From: [Leptolyngbya] sp. PCC 7376
GTDB taxonomy: Bacteria > Cyanobacteriota > Cyanobacteriia > Cyanobacteriales > MRBY01
Length of the DNA: 64,000 nt
Direction: 5' to 3'
NCBI RefSeq assembly: GCF_000316605.1
Contig: NC_019683.1
Location: 3,766,036 to 3,830,035 of the forward strand
Shown: positions 53,710-63,838 of the stretch, piece after piece
How positions within the stretch are numbered: position 1 is the stretch's first letter
Layout: every line of letters begins with the position of its first letter
The notes under the pieces: model-generated
The model's input: the letters and a program-made list of their open reading frames with translations, nothing else
The model's database searches: none
What the model was told of the DNA's origin: nothing
Program-made: the position numbers and the translations under genes

Positions 53710-54177
53710 CTACTCAGGAGAATTGATTAAACCAGGGTGATCCGAGGGGCGATCGCCGGGCGCATCCCAGAAAAAACGACGCTCAGATTCAGCAATTGGT
53801 TTGTCGTTAATACTTGCTTCGCGGCGACGCATCAAACCGGCTTCATCAAATTCCCAGTTTTCATTGCCATAGGCGCGATACCATTGCCCTGCATCATCCT
53901 GCCATTCGTACTGAAAACGTACTGCAATACGATCATCGCCATAGGCCCACAATTCTTTTACAAGACGATAATTTAGTTCTTTATCCCACTTACGGCGCAA
54001 AAACTCACGGATTTTCTCGCGACCCTGAAACACTTCAGCTCGATTACGCCAGAAACTATCTTCCGTATATGCCATACAAACCTTATCTGGGTTGCGACCA
54101 TTCCATGCATTTTCCGCCATCCGTACTTTGGCGATCGCAATCTCTCGGGTAAAAGGAGGGACTAAAGGCGTTGTCAT
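53710..54177 (-). CDS. Nuclear transport factor 2-like protein (DUF1348)
   Basis: 155 residues, SnoaL/NTF2-like cone fold. The hallmark [25 protein letters not shown] and [20 protein letters not shown] identify DUF1348; [24 protein letters not shown] completes the pocket. Probably a small enzyme or binding protein of unknown ligand. Monocistronic. Confidence 0.87.
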   Translation of the reverse strand: MTTPLVPPFTREIAIAKVRMAENAWNGRNPDKVCMAYTEDSFWRNRAEVFQGREKIREFLRRKWDKELNYRLVKELWAYGDDRIAVRFQYEWQDDAGQWYRAYGNENWEFDEAGLMRRREASINDKPIAESERRFFWDAPGDRPSDHPGLINSPE

Positions 54178-54595
54178 CGTTGAGCTTCCCCAATAAATTC
54201 AAAAAAATGACGGTCTGTATCATGACCGCCTCTCATTTTCGTTGCAACTAAAGTCTGCGCGTTAATGTCTTATTACTTCTTCACCACTCATAAGTTCATC
54301 ATGACTACATGACAACTTAAAGATAAGTAAATACAATGTATTTGCCAGATAACTGTCAATCTCAATTCAACCTCTAATAGCCCAAGAAAAATGGGATGCG
54401 AGCGCTATGTATATCAGAACAAGAAAGATCAAGGCGATCGCCAAAAGTGTGATCAGCAGCTTGGCAAAATGGGCGAAATGCTCCAAGATAATCTTGCGTA
54501 AGTATGAAAAAAGCTTCAATCGATTTTTCTAGCACTTGTCGGAACCTTTGCAACATTAAAGATCAACGCTCTAGCATTCAGAACGAGGCAAATCG
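54178..54595. other. Intergenic, no gene seen
   Basis: 418 bp between divergent genes, with stops in all frames and a HIP1 site. Nothing recognisable. Confidence 0.4.
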
Positions 54596-55345
54596 ATGAC
54601 AGAATCAAACTACGAAATCATTATTCCGGAAAACATCGAAGACTTAGTTATCCAAGAAGAGTTTTTCTATCTCCTACAAGATGGCAAAAAACGTAAAATA
54701 AGATTGCATGACTACAAGGAACTATATAGTATTCCTCGTTTATACCAATCCATAATGGAGCAACAACAAGAACAATCTCATATTGTTTTGCCTTCTTTAC
54801 TCAAGGAGTATATTGTTAGTTCTGGGAAAAAAATGGAGGATTTGACGATACTGGAAGTTGGAGCTGGCAGTGGAGCAGTCGGTAAAACATTGTCAGATTT
54901 CGGCGTTAAATCTATTGTTGGTATTGACATTGTTCCTGAAGCAAAAGAAGCCGTGGATAGAGACTATCCAGATGTCTATAGCAGCTACTACATTGAGGAC
55001 TTAAATAATCTAAGCCCAAAAACAAAAGAAGCATTAATTCAACAAAAGTTTGATTGCATTGTTTGTGGTTCCGCACTTGGGTTCAACCATATTCCAGCTA
55101 AGACGTGGGCAAAGGCATTTAATGTAATTGCTCCTAATAGTTGGATCGCCTTTAATGTCCAAAACGAACGCTGGGAAAATGAAGGAACAGACTCTTTCGT
55201 TGCATGGCATCCTTGGGTGAGTGATGAGAATATTCTCAATATTACTAAAACGCACAAGTACCGTCATCGATTCTATTTGGATGGTCGTCCTTTGTACTAT
55301 GTCGCCATTATTGGAACAAAAGTGGGTAATATACCAAACAGCTGA
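54596..55345 (+). CDS. Class I SAM-dependent methyltransferase
   Basis: 249 residues. The SAM-binding motif I is LTILEVGAGSGAVGKTL; GIDIVPEA follows as motif II, FDCIVCGSALGFNHI as the post-II region and AFNVIAPNSWIAFNVQ as motif III. N-terminal helical extension of about 80 residues. Substrate not predictable. A 17-bp perfect inverted repeat lies between it and the next gene. Confidence 0.8.
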   Translation: MTESNYEIIIPENIEDLVIQEEFFYLLQDGKKRKIRLHDYKELYSIPRLYQSIMEQQQEQSHIVLPSLLKEYIVSSGKKMEDLTILEVGAGSGAVGKTLSDFGVKSIVGIDIVPEAKEAVDRDYPDVYSSYYIEDLNNLSPKTKEALIQQKFDCIVCGSALGFNHIPAKTWAKAFNVIAPNSWIAFNVQNERWENEGTDSFVAWHPWVSDENILNITKTHKYRHRFYLDGRPLYYVAIIGTKVGNIPNS

Positions 55346-55362
55346 TTTGACAATAAAAAAGT

Positions 55363-55409
55363 AAATTTAAAATTCTAGTTGTAATCCTTGCTACTAGAAT
55401 TTTAAATTT
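55363..55409. repeat. Perfect 17-bp inverted repeat, 13-nt loop
   Basis: AAATTTAAAATTCTAGT and its exact complement. No T-tract follows on the plus strand. It may be an attenuator, a stem protecting the mRNA or a remnant of a mobile element. Confidence 0.6.
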
Positions 55410-55448
55410 GCGTAGCGAAAGAAATTTTTTCTGTTCACGGAGCAAGCT

Positions 55449-56597
55449 GTGTCAAAACAAAAAAAACAATCTTACCGTAACAGCTGTCTTACACCTATTT
55501 ATCAGAATATAGCCTATTTTTTTGAAGATACAGCTCAGGTGAGGCAATACTATGAAGGCAAGGTTAGTGTAGGACGATATGGAAGGTATGATAATCCTAA
55601 TTGGCTAGAGTTCGAAAATAAAATAGCAGCTCTTGATAATTATGAGAGTGCCCTGATTTTTTCATCTGGAATGAATGCTATTACTACCACAGCCTGTGCC
55701 CTACTGGAACAGAATGACACTTTAGCGTATACAGGAAGATGCTATAGAAAAACCAAACAGCTCTTTCGCCAAATCTTACCAAAATGGGGAATCAAGACAA
55801 TATCAATAAATCCTACTAATAATGATAATAATTTCTCGAATAAGTGTTTAGAAAATGCAAAAATGGTATTTCTTGAAATGCCATCAAACCCTCATCTATA
55901 CTTGGTAGATATTACGAAGATTAAAAGAAAAATGCACGCTGATGCATTATTAGTTGTCGATAGCACGCTTTCCACGCCATTGAATTTCCAAGCACAAAAA
56001 TGGGGGGCCGATCTGACAATTCATAGCTGTAGCAAATATATTGGCGGTCATGGAGATGTCTTGGCCGGAAGTGTGGCTGGTTCAAAAGACTTAATTGAAC
56101 ATATTCGAAACTACCGAAATATTATGGGAGGAGTTACCGCTCCTAACACAGCTTCTTTGCTCAATCGAAGTTTGGAAACTTTAGAGATTAGAATGCAGCA
56201 TTTTAATACAGTTGGCTTGGAAATAGCCGAGTATTTATATCATCATCATCAAGTCAAACAAGTTTTCTATACAGGTCTTAAAACTCATCCTCATCACCAC
56301 TTGGCAAAAAAATATTTAACTGGACATGGAGGAGTGATTTCTTTTGAATTGGATATGAATGAGAAAGCAACCTCAAAATTTGTAGATGCTCTGCAAATTC
56401 CTTGCATGGGAAGCAATTTTGGCTCAGGTCAAGCCATGATTGAGCAGTGTAGCATTTTCACTTACTACAATCTTTCTCCACAAGAACGACAAGACATAGG
56501 GATTAGTGACAGTTTGGTTCGACTCAGTATTGGTTATGGGAACAGTGATGCTTTGATTGAGGATATTGATAAAGCTCTAGAAATTGCGAATCATTAA
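55449..56597 (+). CDS. Cys/Met metabolism PLP-dependent enzyme (cystathionine gamma-synthase family)
   Basis: 382 residues, fold-type I. GRYDNPNWLEFENKIAALDNYESAL and SGMNAITTTACALL (PLP phosphate region), LVVDSTLSTPLNFQ (Asp for the pyridine N) and SCSKYIGGHGDVLAGSVAG with the Schiff-base Lys. Cofactor-binding residues are in place. The reaction could be gamma-synthase, gamma-lyase or beta-lyase type. GTG start with a GGAG ribosome-binding site. Paired with the methyltransferase upstream by orientation. Confidence 0.82.
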   Translation: MSKQKKQSYRNSCLTPIYQNIAYFFEDTAQVRQYYEGKVSVGRYGRYDNPNWLEFENKIAALDNYESALIFSSGMNAITTTACALLEQNDTLAYTGRCYRKTKQLFRQILPKWGIKTISINPTNNDNNFSNKCLENAKMVFLEMPSNPHLYLVDITKIKRKMHADALLVVDSTLSTPLNFQAQKWGADLTIHSCSKYIGGHGDVLAGSVAGSKDLIEHIRNYRNIMGGVTAPNTASLLNRSLETLEIRMQHFNTVGLEIAEYLYHHHQVKQVFYTGLKTHPHHHLAKKYLTGHGGVISFELDMNEKATSKFVDALQIPCMGSNFGSGQAMIEQCSIFTYYNLSPQERQDIGISDSLVRLSIGYGNSDALIEDIDKALEIANH

Positions 56598-56825
56598 ACT
56601 GTCAAAATTCACAGCAGAAATATCAACTAGGATGATCGCCTGTATTTTCTGGGATAATCCGCCAAGTTTCATCTCAATATTTCGCTAAGTGCATCTTGCT
56701 CTTATCGCCTCAAATAGTCAAAGGAAAATCTGAAATGCTTGCCATCTGTCTTTACACAAAAACCAAATCACAAATTTTTGGGCCACCATATAGATAGGGG
56801 AAGAGCGGACATTTTTTAGTGGCCG

Positions 56826-58418
56826 TTGGTTTGGAGTGTCGTTATGGTTTCCCCTAGTTCTCACTCGCCGGAGCAGTCCCCGCCCCGCAAAAGCAAAACA
56901 TTATTAATCCGTCTGTTCCTTTGGATTAAGCGGTTTCTCGATGAGCGGAAATTGCCTTATGTTGCGAACCAGGCTTGCCGAGTGTATTTCAGAAAGGAAA
57001 AGTCCAGCCGTCGCAAATGCCAAAGTATTCTACAAACCCGTATTGAACTAGACGGTAAGCAACTCAAGCATTTCTTACAAACGTCTATTGGGCGGCAAAT
57101 TCTAGCAAAATTATCTCCTTTATTCCATTTCCCAGATCAGCCGAATTCGGCCCATGGTTTACGACAACTATTTGTAGATATGGCAGGGAAACAAGAAGGT
57201 ATTTCATTACTGCATCTTTTGCGTCTTGTCCCAGAACAGATGCAGATTAATATCGATCAACTAATGGCGACGGCAGCCAAAATTCAGACTTTGGTTAACC
57301 ATACGAATCAACTCCTTGGAGAAGTAAAGACAATCGCCACCAAAAATATCCATGAGGATCAAGTCAACCGTTTTGCAGAACTCCCAGATCTAAGAGAATC
57401 AGGAAAATACGCTGTCTTCATTAATGAATTGGAAGGTGTTGCCAAAACATTGCTTTACCAGCCAGAACCATTACCAGAGAAGACTTTTGTTATTGCTCTC
57501 TCCCATGGTTTAGGGGCAATGCCAGAGGATTTAGAAGCCTTTGCTATCCATTTAGCTTCCCATGGCTATCTAGTGGTAACTCCTCAACATCATGGTAGCA
57601 ACAGTGATCGCCTTAAATTGATGCTACAAGGGGAAGTTGACGAGGTTTTTCCCTTTTCAGAGTTCGGCGATCGCCCCCATAGAATTACAGAAATCTTAGA
57701 TCAACTAGAACACCTCAATAAAAAGCAATTTGAAGGCAAGCTACATCTTTTGGAAGTTGGGGTGATGGGGCATTCCTTTGGGGCGTATACTGCCTTAACT
57801 TTAGCTGGGGCAACTATTCAATTTGACCATTTAGAACTCGCCTGTGGTGAAAATAGCAGTGAGCCTAATATTTCATTACTCTTGCAATGCCAAGCATTAG
57901 GATTTCAGCAAGAACTGCAAGACCTAAACGATCCAAGGGTGAGCTGTATTTGTGTCTGGGACTTTGTTGGCAGCGAAATTTTTGGTCAACAAGGATTAAC
58001 TCCAGTGAATATTCCCGTTATGGCGATCGCTGGAAGTCATGATATTACGACTCCCTTTGCTCTAGAACAAATTCGTCTATTTCGATGGTTGCAAACAGAA
58101 CAAACATATCTAGTAGTCATGGATGGGAAGCTCCATGTCCAGAATTTACGCAAATGGACTCAGGCAGCAGGCTTAAAAATCACGGTTACTTCGCCCCACA
58201 AACCATCAGTTCAACAAACAATTTTCACACAAAATATCCAAGCCCTAAGCTTGGCATTTTTTAATGCCTATCTCCTTGGGCAGACAGATTATACTCAATA
58301 TCTCTGTGCAAACTATGGCAAATACTTAGGGCGATCGCCTCGCAATCTTTATATGCTCACCAATGAAGACAAAGCGCAGTTTAAGGTTGAGGATTCTTCA
58401 ATATTTTTGCCTACATAG
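56826..58418 (+). CDS. Alpha/beta hydrolase with DUF1400-like N-terminal domain
   Basis: 530 residues. Residues ~75-150 resemble DUF1400 (ELDGKQLKHFLQTSIGRQIL, ALRLVPEQMQINID-like). The hydrolase domain has LSHGLGAMPEDLEAFAIHLASHGY (oxyanion region), nucleophile GVMGHSFGAYTALTLAG and an Asp in IAGSHDITTP with a late His in DGKLHV. Group includes platelet-activating-factor acetylhydrolase-like enzymes. No signal peptide is obvious. GHSFG supports serine esterase activity. Confidence 0.83.
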   Translation: MVWSVVMVSPSSHSPEQSPPRKSKTLLIRLFLWIKRFLDERKLPYVANQACRVYFRKEKSSRRKCQSILQTRIELDGKQLKHFLQTSIGRQILAKLSPLFHFPDQPNSAHGLRQLFVDMAGKQEGISLLHLLRLVPEQMQINIDQLMATAAKIQTLVNHTNQLLGEVKTIATKNIHEDQVNRFAELPDLRESGKYAVFINELEGVAKTLLYQPEPLPEKTFVIALSHGLGAMPEDLEAFAIHLASHGYLVVTPQHHGSNSDRLKLMLQGEVDEVFPFSEFGDRPHRITEILDQLEHLNKKQFEGKLHLLEVGVMGHSFGAYTALTLAGATIQFDHLELACGENSSEPNISLLLQCQALGFQQELQDLNDPRVSCICVWDFVGSEIFGQQGLTPVNIPVMAIAGSHDITTPFALEQIRLFRWLQTEQTYLVVMDGKLHVQNLRKWTQAAGLKITVTSPHKPSVQQTIFTQNIQALSLAFFNAYLLGQTDYTQYLCANYGKYLGRSPRNLYMLTNEDKAQFKVEDSSIFLPT

Positions 58419-59106
58419 ATTAGTTGCACAATAGTTCAGCTATCATTGTGCGAATCCCAGAAGAAACGAATATTAGATTTATTCATCAGTTTTGCATTCG
58501 ATCAAAATACTCCAATTCATCTTGAAAACCCGTCCAAAACATTAAAAAAACATAAACGCAAAAAATAAGACTTCATCAATTAGAGATGCTTTATGAAGCT
58601 TTTATCCTTGATCCCCAAACTTTTTAAGGAAAAACACTTAGTCAAATTTGCTATCCAATGTCATTTTTAAAGATTGCGTTAAAGTTGCATATTCAATCGT
58701 TACATACCACCTTATTTATAATCAGCAAAAGTTATAATGTAAACATGTTCTAGCAAAGCATTGAGAGTTGATGAATTCCAGGAAAAGAATTTCATCTAAA
58801 GTCTATGCTGTGTCAGCTTGTTCCTGAAATAAAATTAAGTCTGTCACAAAATTAGCACTTAAATATTTTGATTTCCTGTGAAATCTCACTGCTTTTCTTT
58901 ATGTTCTTATTGGATTATTTGTTGTTGTTTGGATCACAAAAAGAAGTAGGTATCTGACAACAATCAACTTTGTGGAATAGCGTCCTCTGCTCTTCTCCTA
59001 TTTTTTAGTGCAAAACTGGCGTTGTTCTATAGGGTTGACAACAATTTTCTATTGCAAAAATCATCTCTACTGATTTAGGGAAACGGCTACGTCGTTTCTA
59101 GGATCG
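58419..59106. other. Promoter region of the beta-oxidation operon
   Basis: 688 bp, AT-rich, no gene seen. A GCACAATAG...CTATCATTGTGC stem (58425-58451) follows the hydrolase stop. GTTATAATGTAA near 58731 and TTGACA near 59035 are promoter-like, but their partner boxes are not convincing. Confidence 0.4.
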
Positions 59107-61152
59107 ATGACTCAATTTTTAAGTGATATCAATCAAGCGAATGTTTTAGGGGCTACGGTTCCAGATGTGCTTGATATGGGCTGCGATCGCCACCCAAATA
59201 TTTTGGCGTTAAATCGTTATGCTGAGCGGCAATGGCAGACTTGCTCTAATCTCATGTTTCGCCGCAGGGTGGAAGAACTAGCTCTTGGATTTTCTGTGCT
59301 GGCTCTAGAAAAAGGCGATCGCCTGGCGATGTTAATGCATAGCGATTTTCCGTTTGCGTTGGTTGACTTTGCGTCACTGCTGGCAGGATTTGTAAATGTG
59401 CCAATTGATTTGACCCAGACTATTGAAAATATCTTCTATTGTCTTAATCATTCGGAAGCCAAAGCACTCGTGATTTCGGATCTGAAATTGCTTGATCAGC
59501 TTCTTCCTTATTTAGCTCAGGCAGAGTTTTTGCGCTGGATTATTGTGGCAAATACCGATGAAGATTGGGAAGAAAAGCGGGAAAAGCGCTTGCAGTCTGA
59601 AGACGCATCCAAATCTATGGCCATTGCGCCGAATGCTTGTTTGCACCTATCCCAGTTTTTGACTGGAGAGAGTTCTCACACCCATCAGCCAACAGTGCAA
59701 AGTTGGCCACACCGTTGTATTGGCTTATTGTCTCTAGATGAATTGCAAACTCCAGGCGAAAAATTGTGGTCAGAGGAGGCGATCGCCCCGTTAAAGGATC
59801 AGCTACAGCCCAAGGATTTGGCGACGATTATTTATATTGCCAGCGAAGATAGACAACCCAAGGGGGTCATGCTCAGCCATGAAAATATGACGAGCAATGC
59901 CTTAACTGCTTTCAGTAGCTATCCCAACCTAAAAACTGGTGACGCTGAAACGGTTTTACTCTTTTTGCCATTGACCCATATTTTTGCGCGGGTCTTTCTA
60001 TATGGGCATTTGGCCTATGGTCATAGTCTGTATTTCTCTAGTCCGACTCGTCTCATTCGTCATCTGCGGATGATTAATCCCACTATTTTGATTACGGTGC
60101 CGCGTCTCCTCGAAAAAATCTATGAGCGTGTCCTTGCAAAAGTAGACTTATTTGAGACAAAGGGTCTAAAAAATCAGCTTAAATCGACGGCTTTAAAACA
60201 AGCTGTTCGTCTAGCTCACCGTTATGATGTCTCGGCTCCTCCAAGAGGATTAGCCCAAATGCCTTGGGAGATTTCCCGAAAATGGGTATTTAGTCAGTGG
60301 CAAGATGTTTTTGGCACCAAGTTACACGCTCTGATTTGCGGTGGTGCGGCTCTCAAACCGGAATTAGTGAATTTCTTTAATGGATCTGGAATCCCAGTGA
60401 TCCAAGGCTATGGTCTGACGGAAACCAGTGGCGTAGTTTGTTACAACCGCAAAGATAATCACCGGGCAGATACGGTCGGTCTGCCGATGCCTTTTACTGA
60501 GATCAAAATTGCGGGCGATCGCGAAATTCTGATTAAAGCACCGTTTGTGATGCAAGGCTATTACAAAGATCCTGTGGGTACTGCCCAAGTGATGGAAGAT
60601 GGCTGGTTGCATACCGGTGATATTGGTGGGTTGACTCCGGAAGGCTTCTTACGGATCAAAGGCGTCAAAAAAGCACAGTTCAAACTGGCGACGGGCAAAT
60701 ATGTTTCCCTGAAGCCCTTAGAAAATGCGGTGCAAGCATCTGAACTGGTGCAATGGGCGATCGCCGTGGGCATGAACCAAAAGTTTTGCGGGATGTTGAT
60801 TTTCCCAGAACGCAATGCCCTAATCGAACTCCTGAATGCCAATCATATTGATTACGATTTGGACGATCCGCAGATTATTGCGCTGTACCAAAACTTGGTG
60901 AACCAAGCGAATTGTCATCTGCCCTATTGGTCGAATATTCGTAAATTCACCTTGATGGAACAGGACATTCCAGAGAGTTTTATGAATGCTGATGGCACAT
61001 TATCGCGGAGCCAAGTTTACCTGCGATTTGCCTCGGATATCAATAAGCTTTATCAGTCGAGTAAATCAAAGGATGATGCAATGGAAAAACCTACAGATTT
61101 ATTTACACCTCAGGCTTGCCCAACCTTTGCCCAATCGCTGATGCACAGCTAG
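59107..61152 (+). CDS. AMP-forming acyl-CoA synthetase-like protein (FadD family, degenerate P-loop)
   Basis: 681 residues. ANL-fold enzyme: the A5 motif is GYGLTETSGV, A7 LHTGDIGGLTPEGFLRIKG and A8/A10 includes FKLATGKYVSLKPLE. The usual phosphate loop SGTTG-x-PKG is replaced by IASEDRQPKGVMLSH, so PKG is retained but the Ser/Thr/Gly part is lost. Activity is uncertain. It heads a likely operon with a FadN-like enzyme and a thiolase, consistent with activating fatty acids for beta-oxidation. Confidence 0.85.
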   Translation: MTQFLSDINQANVLGATVPDVLDMGCDRHPNILALNRYAERQWQTCSNLMFRRRVEELALGFSVLALEKGDRLAMLMHSDFPFALVDFASLLAGFVNVPIDLTQTIENIFYCLNHSEAKALVISDLKLLDQLLPYLAQAEFLRWIIVANTDEDWEEKREKRLQSEDASKSMAIAPNACLHLSQFLTGESSHTHQPTVQSWPHRCIGLLSLDELQTPGEKLWSEEAIAPLKDQLQPKDLATIIYIASEDRQPKGVMLSHENMTSNALTAFSSYPNLKTGDAETVLLFLPLTHIFARVFLYGHLAYGHSLYFSSPTRLIRHLRMINPTILITVPRLLEKIYERVLAKVDLFETKGLKNQLKSTALKQAVRLAHRYDVSAPPRGLAQMPWEISRKWVFSQWQDVFGTKLHALICGGAALKPELVNFFNGSGIPVIQGYGLTETSGVVCYNRKDNHRADTVGLPMPFTEIKIAGDREILIKAPFVMQGYYKDPVGTAQVMEDGWLHTGDIGGLTPEGFLRIKGVKKAQFKLATGKYVSLKPLENAVQASELVQWAIAVGMNQKFCGMLIFPERNALIELLNANHIDYDLDDPQIIALYQNLVNQANCHLPYWSNIRKFTLMEQDIPESFMNADGTLSRSQVYLRFASDINKLYQSSKSKDDAMEKPTDLFTPQACPTFAQSLMHS

Positions 61153-61193
61153 CTTTACTCGCCAACTAAAACAGGTTTGTTGTCGACTTTTCG

Positions 61194-61267
61194 GGGATAA
61201 AAAGAACTGGTGAATGGGTCATCAGTCCGCGACTAACTTCAACGGATACACCTCGACTTTTTATCCC
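61194..61267. repeat. Intergenic inverted repeat, GGGATAAAAAG / CTTTTTATCCC
   Basis: Perfect 11-bp arms separated by about 52 nt, followed by a TTTTCTTCTTT stretch. It sits between the ligase and the FadN-like gene. It may be a terminator or attenuator, making the operon differentially expressed. Confidence 0.45.
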
Positions 61268-61332
61268 TTTTCTTCTTTGAAAAAAACTGAATATTTTCCC
61301 CTTAGTAATGTCATCGTCACGAGGAAGATTCT

Positions 61333-63705
61333 ATGTCTAAACTGTATAAACCAATTCGCACTGCCGCTGTCCTTGGTGCGGGTGTGATGGGCATTCAAAT
61401 TGCTGCTCATCTGGCTAATGCGGGTTTAACGGTACATCTCCTAGAATTACCAGCCAAGCAAGGTCGTAAAAATGATTTGGTTGAAGGGGCTTTTAAAAAA
61501 GCGCTCAAGCGATCGCCGCCAATGTTTTACAGCAAGAAAATGGCGAAGCGGGTCATCCTCGGGAATTATGACGAACATTGGGATCGGCTGGCGGACGTGG
61601 ATTGGGTCATTGAAGCGGTCATCGAAAATCTGGATATTAAACGGGATTTGATGGCGCGTCTGGAAAAAACAGTTAAGACTGATGCCATTATTTCGACCAA
61701 TACGAGTGGGCTATCCATTGAGGCGATCGCCGCGAATTGCAAACCAAAATTTAGGAAACGTTTTCTCGGGACACACTTTTTTAATCCGCCCCGTTATCTC
61801 AAATTATTAGAACTCATTCCGACGGCTGAAACTGATCCGCTGATTGTGGAGCACCTGTCGAAATTTGGGCGGATGGTTTTGGGCAAAGGCATTGTGCTGG
61901 CGAAGGATACACCGAATTTCATCGCCAACCGTATCGGTGTCTTTGTCTCATTCCTCGCCCTGCAAAGTTTTACCGACGGCGACTACACCATCGAGGAAAT
62001 TGATACCCTCACTGGCACGCTGATGGGGCGGCCAAAATCGGCGACGTTCCGCACGGCTGATCTGGTGGGGTTGGATACGCTTCTCTATGTTTCAAAAAAT
62101 CTCTATCCGGCCATTCCCAAGGATGAACGACGCGAGGTTTTCCAAGTGCCAGAGCTGTTCGGGAAGCTAGTGGAAACAGGTAGTCTAGGCGCAAAAGCTG
62201 GCCAGGGTTTCTATAAAAAAGTAGACGGCGAAATTCGGTCTCTCAACCCAGAAACCTTTGGGTACGACTCACCCAAACCGATGAAGTTGGGTAACCTCGA
62301 TAAATTGAAGAAGCTAGAGTTGGGAGATCGCCTCCGCAAACTGTATGACGACAATGGGCGAGCAGGTAAATTCTTCCGGAATTTGATGTTGCAGACATTG
62401 GCCTATAGCGCGAATCGAGTGCCAGAAATTGCCGATGAACCGCAGATGATCGACCTCGCGATGAAATGGGGTTTCGGCTGGGAAATGGGGCCATTCCAAA
62501 TTTGGGATGAGCTGGGCTTTAACCGCATTTTCGGCGATCTAAATAGCCATAATTATTTCATTCCCCACTGGGTGAAACAGATGGCTTCCATGGGTCACAG
62601 CCGTTTCTATAGCGAAAATAAAACGGTCTATTCGCCCAATCGGATGACCTACCAAAAACTGGATGGCCATGACGATGAAATTCATTTGGCGGACTATCGC
62701 ATCGATGAGAAAACCCTCTGGCAAAATTCTGAAATGGCGTTACTCGACCTCGGCGATGGTATTGCGCTGTGTGACCTACGCTCTAAAGCCAATACCTTAA
62801 GCGCAAAAGTGATCGAAGGCTTTGGGGACATGCTCGATTATGTGACGAACCACGACGAAATTTTAGGCGTGGTAATCGGTAATGATGCCCGAAATTTCTG
62901 TGTGGGTTTGAATCTCGGCGAAGTGGGCAAGATGGTGGAATTAGAAAACCTCAACCCCTTCAGTCGCAACCATGGCGGTGTGCGCAAACTTCTCGAACAG
63001 GTGCAAGCTTTTGTGCAGCGCATCCATTATTTCCATAAACCGATTGTGGCGGCTGTCCATGGTCGTGCCCTCGGTGGCGGCTGTGAATTGGCGATCGCCT
63101 GCCCCCATATCGTCGCCGATGCGGAAACCTATATTGGTCTCGTGGAAATGGCAGTTGGTCTAATTCCGGCGGGTGGTGGCCTAATGCGTTGGGCGCGGTG
63201 GATTGCTAAAACAGCCAATGGTGAAACCCCAGCGGATCTAATGCCATTACTGAAAAAAGTCTTCCAGACCGTTGGTACAGCGACAGTTTCCGGTAGTGCC
63301 CACGAAGGCATCGAACTGGGTTTCTTCCCAGCCGACACCAAAATCGTGATGAATGGCGATCGCCTCCTTTATGTCGCCAAACAAGAGGCGTTATGTCTGC
63401 ATCGATTGGGTTATGTGCCGCCCGCGAAAGATCCGATTCCGGTACTGGGCAAATCGGCGCGAACCGTTCTGGAGCATATGGTCTACACGATGAAGGAAGG
63501 GGGCTATGCCTCGGATTATGACCAGATGTTGGCGCACCGCATTGCCTATGTGTTGACGGGTGGTGACTTGACGGAGATGGCCTGGGTGGATGACAAATAT
63601 CTTCTCAAATTGGAGGGCGAAAACTTTATGCCACTCATCGATGAGCCGAAGACCAAGGAGCGCATTATGCACATGCTCAAGACGAAGAAACCATTGCGGA
63701 ATTAA
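61333..63705 (+). CDS. Bifunctional 3-hydroxyacyl-CoA dehydrogenase / enoyl-CoA hydratase (FadN-like)
   Basis: 790 residues. The dehydrogenase comes first: VLGAGVMGIQIAAHLANAG (NAD site), NTSGLSIEA, GTHFFNPPRYLKLLELIP (catalytic His) and NFIANRIG. The enoyl-CoA hydratase/crotonase domain follows from about 470: VIGNDARNFCVGLNLGEVG and HGRALGGGCELAIACPH (oxyanion hole), GLVEMAVGLIPAGGG (catalytic Glu). The order (dehydrogenase-hydratase) and length match Bacillus FadN, not E. coli FadB. Both beta-oxidation steps are catalysed. Followed by a thiolase. Confidence 0.92.
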   Translation: MSKLYKPIRTAAVLGAGVMGIQIAAHLANAGLTVHLLELPAKQGRKNDLVEGAFKKALKRSPPMFYSKKMAKRVILGNYDEHWDRLADVDWVIEAVIENLDIKRDLMARLEKTVKTDAIISTNTSGLSIEAIAANCKPKFRKRFLGTHFFNPPRYLKLLELIPTAETDPLIVEHLSKFGRMVLGKGIVLAKDTPNFIANRIGVFVSFLALQSFTDGDYTIEEIDTLTGTLMGRPKSATFRTADLVGLDTLLYVSKNLYPAIPKDERREVFQVPELFGKLVETGSLGAKAGQGFYKKVDGEIRSLNPETFGYDSPKPMKLGNLDKLKKLELGDRLRKLYDDNGRAGKFFRNLMLQTLAYSANRVPEIADEPQMIDLAMKWGFGWEMGPFQIWDELGFNRIFGDLNSHNYFIPHWVKQMASMGHSRFYSENKTVYSPNRMTYQKLDGHDDEIHLADYRIDEKTLWQNSEMALLDLGDGIALCDLRSKANTLSAKVIEGFGDMLDYVTNHDEILGVVIGNDARNFCVGLNLGEVGKMVELENLNPFSRNHGGVRKLLEQVQAFVQRIHYFHKPIVAAVHGRALGGGCELAIACPHIVADAETYIGLVEMAVGLIPAGGGLMRWARWIAKTANGETPADLMPLLKKVFQTVGTATVSGSAHEGIELGFFPADTKIVMNGDRLLYVAKQEALCLHRLGYVPPAKDPIPVLGKSARTVLEHMVYTMKEGGYASDYDQMLAHRIAYVLTGGDLTEMAWVDDKYLLKLEGENFMPLIDEPKTKERIMHMLKTKKPLRN

Positions 63706-63719
63706 TTGCGCCACTTGTG

Positions 63720-63817
63720 GGAGATCCCCCTAAATCCCCCTTTGAAAGGGGGACTTCCCAGACATACAAGTGAATTATTTCCCCCCTTAATAAGGGGGGC
63801 TAGGGGGGATCCCTCAG
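63720..63817. repeat. Palindromic interspersed element (ATCCCCCTAAATCCCCC type)
   Basis: Left arm AGATCCCCCTAAATCCCCCTT and right arm ATAAGGGGGGCTAGGGGGGA pair over about 98 bp, with internal shorter hairpins. Related to the element at 43067-43102. It lies between the fadN-like and thiolase genes. Confidence 0.65.
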
Positions 63818-63838
63818 TTAGTTGTAGGAAGCAAAAAA

